Source of the DNA: JAXLWB01 sp046328715
Lineage (GTDB): Bacteria; Chloroflexota; Anaerolineae; Caldilineales; Caldilineaceae
Length of the DNA stretch: 64,000 nucleotides
Direction: 5' to 3'
Assembly: GCA_046328715.1 (NCBI GenBank)
Contig: JAXLWB010000033.1
Location: 1 to 64,000, forward strand
Under the pieces are notes generated by a model. It did no database searches and was not told the DNA's origin. It saw only the letters and a program-made list of their open reading frames with translations. Both the position numbers and the translations under genes were made by a program. Shown piece by piece: positions 60,277 to 64,000 of this stretch (position 1 is the stretch's first letter; every line of letters begins with the position of its first letter).

Positions 60277-60947
60277 TTGTCATATTTCCCACAGATCATT
60301 AATCCTACTTGCGCCGTAAGGGCTTCAACGCTTAAGCTGCTCGAATCAAGCTGCACAATTTTAGGTTTCCCTTTTGTAGCCAAAGCTTTAAGTACAACTT
60401 CATAGGCAGACTGGTAGCGTTGCAAAAATTCCTTTGCAACGTCGCTTGAAGTCGCCTTAACGGCGTGGCGCTGTTCACGACTGCGAATGCGCTCTAGTAA
60501 AACTTCCGGAGCGGCAGAAAGCCAAACAACCAAGTCTAGTGATTGTGCCCACACTTGGAATTGCTGCTGCCACCAGGCTTGAAACCGCGCTTCATGCAAC
60601 TGTGGTGGCCCAAAACCATACAACGTCGCCAACTCGAAAACGGGACCTTGATCCAGGATCAATGGTTTTCCTGCCTGATTATGCCGCCGGAAGTAGCGAT
60701 GCATGCCAGCGACATACAGAACCCTGCTCATTTCCTCTCGACTAAGTCGACAACCTTGTTGATAGAGCGAGAGAAAAAAGGGTGCTGTCTGCAGGCTTGT
60801 CCCAAGATAGAAGGGTAACGCCCCGATTTTGCGTACACTGAGGCGATCTGCATGGGTCACCACTTCCGGATTCTGTTTTAGGGCACGAAGCAGTGAACTC
60901 TTGCCTGCCCCGGCCAAACCGATGATTTCAACCAACATGTTCTTCAC
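60273..60947 (-). CDS. P-loop kinase-like protein
   Basis: The 224-residue protein starts at GTG 60947 or ATG 60938 (MLVEIIGLAGAGKSSLLRAL). Walker A is GLAGAGKSS, LILDQGPVFELATL may be Walker B, and RIRSREQRHAVKA is a lid with Arg. The size and order resemble thymidylate/adenylate-kinase-type small-molecule kinases. The substrate is unknown. It is coupled on both sides: a few bases from the previous stop and an ATGA overlap with the flippase. A tailoring role in polysaccharide synthesis (a phosphate donor or lipid carrier) is inference. Confidence 0.75.
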   Translation of the reverse strand: MKNMLVEIIGLAGAGKSSLLRALKQNPEVVTHADRLSVRKIGALPFYLGTSLQTAPFFLSLYQQGCRLSREEMSRVLYVAGMHRYFRRHNQAGKPLILDQGPVFELATLYGFGPPQLHEARFQAWWQQQFQVWAQSLDLVVWLSAAPEVLLERIRSREQRHAVKATSSDVAKEFLQRYQSAYEVVLKALATKGKPKIVQLDSSSLSVEALTAQVGLMICGKYDK

Positions 60948-62531
60948 TTATAGCTTCGCCCAGACCATCTTCTTGAGCTCGACCATGATCTCCTCTTTGG
61001 GGCGGCTCGTATTGACCACATAGGCATGCGATTGATCCCAGGGGACTTCCATAATCTCCTGGTTGCGCAGTTGCACAGGCAAAGCACGCTCTCCAGCCCG
61101 GCGTTTGACCGCAATCTCCGGATCAATCTGTAACACGATGAGCAGTTCGGGCGGTAAAATCAGTTGGTTATACTCCTTTTCAAGTTTTTCCATCTGCCGC
61201 AAAAGTCGATTTTTCCGTTTGCCATGCCAGATGCGCTCGATCTGCGGCGCTTCCATCATCTTGATTTGAGCCAAGGGAAAGCGATCACAGATCACCAATC
61301 GCCCCGATGTGGCCATTCTGCGCGCCTTGACAAATTCGCGGTAGCGGTCGCGCGCCACACAGAGCGCGCGCAGTACCAGTTCGTAGGCAGTAAAGCGCGA
61401 GATCGGCATGTCTGGCTCGTAAAAGACACTCAGATCTTCGACGTAGGGTGTAAACGTAATGGATCGTATCGCCTTCAAGGTGGCGCGCACAGTGCGCGTA
61501 GCCAAAGAACGGGCAGGTTTGCCCAGGTGAACCTTTGTCACATCAAAATCGGCGGCAAGCCAACTATAAAGTTCATTGATGGTCGTCGTTTTGCCCGAGC
61601 CATCTCCACCGACAACGGCAATCAGGGCACCACCGCGCGCCAATCGTCGTTGCGAGGTTTTGCCAAAAAACAGGCGTCGCACCTTCCAAGTTGCACGACG
61701 CCAAATCTTCCGTACACTGTCGCTGATATAGCCCGAACGAGTGTAGGCCCCCAATCGCTTTTGCAGATCCCAGCCTGCTCGGATGCGTAACCAGGTTGAA
61801 CTGCCAACTTGCAGTGCCTGCTGGCAACGCTCAAAACATTCGAGCGGAATAAAGGCGAGATGCTCTTGTAAAAGCGTTTTCACTCGTTCCGGATCAGCCT
61901 TTGCCTGCAAATAGTCCAGCTCGCGGCGCTCCACCTTTCCAAGGTGGCCCAAGCCACCCAGCATTGTATCGAGTGTCGCATGTTTGATAATCATGCGGAT
62001 GACAAAGACGATCAACTCAAAGGCTGGGTCAGCCACGCGGAAGAGTTCATCCGATATGGAACTCGCCAGATAGGCCTTTTCAATGGGCAGGTGATAATTC
62101 TTGGTCATATCCTGCCCAATGATCAATTGGTAGTGGGCGTGGACATGCACGATCCGACCCGAGGGCTCGTCGTACCCGTAGTAGTCTTGCACGCCAGGCA
62201 TCTGCTGATCCTCAGGGGCGTAGGCTTCTTTGAAGCCAAATTGGTAGAGGATGGCGGTGAATTTGCCAATGTCGTTGCGCGCCACCAGTAGGTCGAGATC
62301 GTTGTCGCCCCGAGCTGTGCGATCAATCGCCTGATTACTTTTCCAGTGACAATAGTTGATTTGTTGAGCCGTCATTGCTAGGCAGAATTCACGGATCAGG
62401 GGAAGGGAGGAACCTACCATAAGACTTTCATCAACAGTCTCAACCCTGCTCTCAACGGTGCTGTCGTTCATCGCATGTTGCATGGTTGGCGTAGATGCCG
62501 TTGGAAACTCTGCATAATTTGAAGAGATCAT
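60948..62531 (-). CDS. Nucleotidyltransferase-like domain fused to thymidylate-kinase-like domain
   Basis: I take ATG 62531 behind AAGGG; a GTG two codons upstream is also possible. Residues ~50-290 contain a nucleotidyltransferase-like pattern (HWKSNQAIDRTARGDNDLDLLV, with the Asp-x-Asp, and IVHVHAHYQLI). Residues ~310-527 are a P-loop kinase: AVVGGDGSGKTTTINELYSW, VHLGKPARSLATR, LVICDRFPLAQIK and LILPPELLIVLQIDPEIAVK RRAGER. Such two-domain proteins are found in exopolysaccharide clusters and act on an unknown sugar or nucleotide. The upstream 390 bases separate it from the transferase at 62922. Confidence 0.75.
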   Translation of the reverse strand: MISSNYAEFPTASTPTMQHAMNDSTVESRVETVDESLMVGSSLPLIREFCLAMTAQQINYCHWKSNQAIDRTARGDNDLDLLVARNDIGKFTAILYQFGFKEAYAPEDQQMPGVQDYYGYDEPSGRIVHVHAHYQLIIGQDMTKNYHLPIEKAYLASSISDELFRVADPAFELIVFVIRMIIKHATLDTMLGGLGHLGKVERRELDYLQAKADPERVKTLLQEHLAFIPLECFERCQQALQVGSSTWLRIRAGWDLQKRLGAYTRSGYISDSVRKIWRRATWKVRRLFFGKTSQRRLARGGALIAVVGGDGSGKTTTINELYSWLAADFDVTKVHLGKPARSLATRTVRATLKAIRSITFTPYVEDLSVFYEPDMPISRFTAYELVLRALCVARDRYREFVKARRMATSGRLVICDRFPLAQIKMMEAPQIERIWHGKRKNRLLRQMEKLEKEYNQLILPPELLIVLQIDPEIAVKRRAGERALPVQLRNQEIMEVPWDQSHAYVVNTSRPKEEIMVELKKMVWAKL

Positions 62532-62921
62532 ACTCACCCTTAAACTAGGTAATGGTTACATTGAAACAATTCTACAATAGAAATTTCCGTGTAACATTAC
62601 ACTATTTTAACAATTAATCATTACTATCGTCATTCTGATGAGTTCAGGAGGAGCTTACCAACGGCCACGCTCGAACTGCGCCTGGCATGAGAAATGGCCT
62701 TGGGAAACTCCGTTTCTCACATCGTCGCAGTTAACATCGTGAACGCGCGAGTTACATGAGGGTCGTTTCGTAGTTGTAGAGGTGTATCCTGCCAGATGGC
62801 TTGAGGTCGATAGCAGCGATCTTGTTGTCTGGCCAGCAGCACCTGGATGAATGTGAGTCATCACAAGAGTGAAAGATGCAAGAGTCTTACACCTACTACC
62901 TCCCTCCTGCATCCTGTTTTA
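62532..62921. other. Intergenic region before the initiating transferase gene's end
   Basis: About 390 bases between two minus-strand genes. The part next to 62537 is AT-rich and may hold a promoter for the P-loop gene operon. GAGAAATGG...CCGTTTCTC gives a weak hairpin near 62690. No gene seen. Confidence 0.5.
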
Positions 62922-64000
62922 TCAAAGCCCTTTTTGCATCAGCACTACGTAGATCGTCCGGTAGAGCACGTAAAGATCCATCCAGATCGACCAGTGTCGG
63001 ATGTAGTAGAGATCATACTGGAGCTTGTGTTTCGCATCTTCGACGGTGTTGCCGTAGTCGTAATGAATCTGGGCCCAACCCGTCAGTCCTGGCTTGGCAA
63101 CCAACCGTACTTCGAAAAAGGGAATGGCCCGTTGCAAATCTCGAATAAACTCGGGTCGTTCAGGTCGTGGACCGACCAGGCTCATATCCCCTTTTAGGAT
63201 GTTAATCAGTTGCGGCAGTTCATCCAGTCGGGTCTTGCGCAGCACACGTCCAACTCGAGTAATGCGGGCATCACCCTTGATGGCCCATTGGGGTTTGCCT
63301 TCCCGTTCGGCATTGTTTACCATGGTACGAAATTTCCAAATGGTAAACGGTTTGCCCCCCTGACCACTGCGGGTTTGGCAATAAAAGACTGACCCTGGCG
63401 AATCCAGCCGTACCGCAATCGCTACTGCCGCCATGATGAGCAAAACCCAGGGCAAGGCGAGCAGTCCAATCGTCAGGTCGAGGACACGTTTGGCAAAGAG
63501 GTGAACACGACTCAAGATCGACGTGCTTTTGAGCGCTTCCGAAACCCAAGAGGCGTCAATACAATCCAGCGCTACATAGCGTTCCATGCGCTCGTAGATT
63601 TCCCCGGCCACCGAAATGCGGATGCCGCGCGATTGGCATTTGAGTAACAGATTAAAGAGCGATTGGTCATTCGGGCGATCCATCGCAAGCACGACTTCGT
63701 CAGCTCCCCAGTCCGCAGCCAGTCGAGGCAGATCGGCAATTTCCCCAATCACGTTTGTCTGTTGTGACGGCATGGGAATACTGTCGTCCGCGTCCTTGGA
63801 TTCGTGATTGTCGTTGACAAAACCAAGCACTGTATAGTTTAGGCCAGGCAGCGCAGCTAACAAGCTAGCTGTCTTTTGCGCCCGTTCATTCGTACCCACA
63901 ATTAGCAAGCGATGCGTCCCAAATGAGCGGAAGAACCAGACACAGAAGACGCGCCAAACTGCCAGTAGCGCAATAGCGGTGACCAGAAAAATGGTCAGAA
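62922..64000 (-). CDS. Polyprenyl-phosphate sugar-1-phosphate transferase, WbaP-type (5' end cut)
   Basis: The frame continues to the window edge: upstream of residue MLIVGTNERAQ (TTG at 63908) it reads TIFLVTAIALLAVWRVFCVW FFRSFGTHR, a membrane helix, so the true start lies outside. The visible protein has a CoA-binding-like domain (LLIVGTNERAQKTASLLAAL PGLNYTVLGFVND). The catalytic bacterial sugar transferase part follows: KRVLDLTIGLLALPWVLLIM, RSGQGGKPFTIWKFRTMVNN, LRKTRLDELPQLINILKGDM SLVGPRPERPEF and KPGLTGWAQIHY. It starts the repeat unit by moving sugar-1-phosphate to undecaprenyl phosphate. It is the first gene in transcription order visible in the polysaccharide cluster. Confidence 0.92.
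   Translation of the reverse strand, partial: LTIFLVTAIALLAVWRVFCVWFFRSFGTHRLLIVGTNERAQKTASLLAALPGLNYTVLGFVNDNHESKDADDSIPMPSQQTNVIGEIADLPRLAADWGADEVVLAMDRPNDQSLFNLLLKCQSRGIRISVAGEIYERMERYVALDCIDASWVSEALKSTSILSRVHLFAKRVLDLTIGLLALPWVLLIMAAVAIAVRLDSPGSVFYCQTRSGQGGKPFTIWKFRTMVNNAEREGKPQWAIKGDARITRVGRVLRKTRLDELPQLINILKGDMSLVGPRPERPEFIRDLQRAIPFFEVRLVAKPGLTGWAQIHYDYGNTVEDAKHKLQYDLYYIRHWSIWMDLYVLYRTIYVVLMQKGL

Overview
The window looks like a chromosomal segment of a filamentous or particle-associated Chloroflexota bacterium (Caldilineae, Anaerolineae or Ardenticatenia type). The inference rests on gene style: secreted proteins with long Pro/Thr linkers, FGE-sulfatase-fold domains joined to Ser/Thr kinases, DNRLRE, TSP3 and dockerin modules, an ABC efflux set with no outer-membrane partner, and many intergenic palindromes. 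There is no rRNA, and I recognised no tRNA or CRISPR array. No species is assigned. LEFT PART (1-9.2 kb): a PfkB sugar kinase cut by the window edge; a Rieske-domain gene and a cysteine-dioxygenase-like cupin gene, both broken by many small frameshifts; a 1.4 kb scrambled IS remnant with intact terminal inverted repeats; a mannonate dehydratase gene behind two UxuR-type operator palindromes; a relict nucleotide-kinase gene; a DUF1905/OmdA-like gene; and a secreted alpha/beta hydrolase. CENTRE-LEFT (9.2-15.2 kb): a cytochrome P450 and an EthA-like Baeyer-Villiger monooxygenase are divergent. They are followed by three tandem, almost identical 50-codon genes that encode Trp/Tyr/Cys-rich peptides, each followed by a hairpin, and then by a membrane M50 metalloprotease with a PqqD-like N-terminal domain. 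I regard this as the best candidate for an undescribed system in the window: a RiPP or small-membrane-peptide locus. CENTRE (15.3-36.8 kb): a protein with two nearly identical FGE-fold domains, a LysM plus triple DUF4399 protein, a repetitive secreted protein, a receptor-like Ser/Thr kinase with an FGE-fold ectodomain, a MacAB-like efflux operon led by a TlpA-type thioredoxin, and a phospho-signalling island (FHA-winged helix regulator, membrane FHA protein, Ser/Thr kinase, PP2C phosphatase), then a zinc-type dehydrogenase. RIGHT-CENTRE (36.9-45.3 kb): three large secreted modular proteins, two of them paralogous beta-propellers with different C-terminal modules (dockerin, or two DNRLRE domains) and one with TSP3 calcium repeats. 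RIGHT (45.5-64 kb): a long same-strand exopolysaccharide cluster, with a Wzz-type chain-length protein whose ATPase domain is degenerate, a DUF457 membrane protein, a formyltransferase, an XrtA-type polysaccharide deacetylase, a beta-helix protein, a heparinase II/III-like lyase, an unknown propeller, three GT4 glycosyltransferases, an O-antigen ligase/polymerase, a Wzx flippase, two P-loop kinases and a WbaP-type initiating transferase cut by the window end. The cluster can build, flip, polymerise and trim a lipid-linked polysaccharide. Many intergenic regions carry palindromic or MITE-like repeats in related pairs. Four secreted proteins share a C-terminal motif of the form [IV]-[YF]-[LV]-P-x-[IV].
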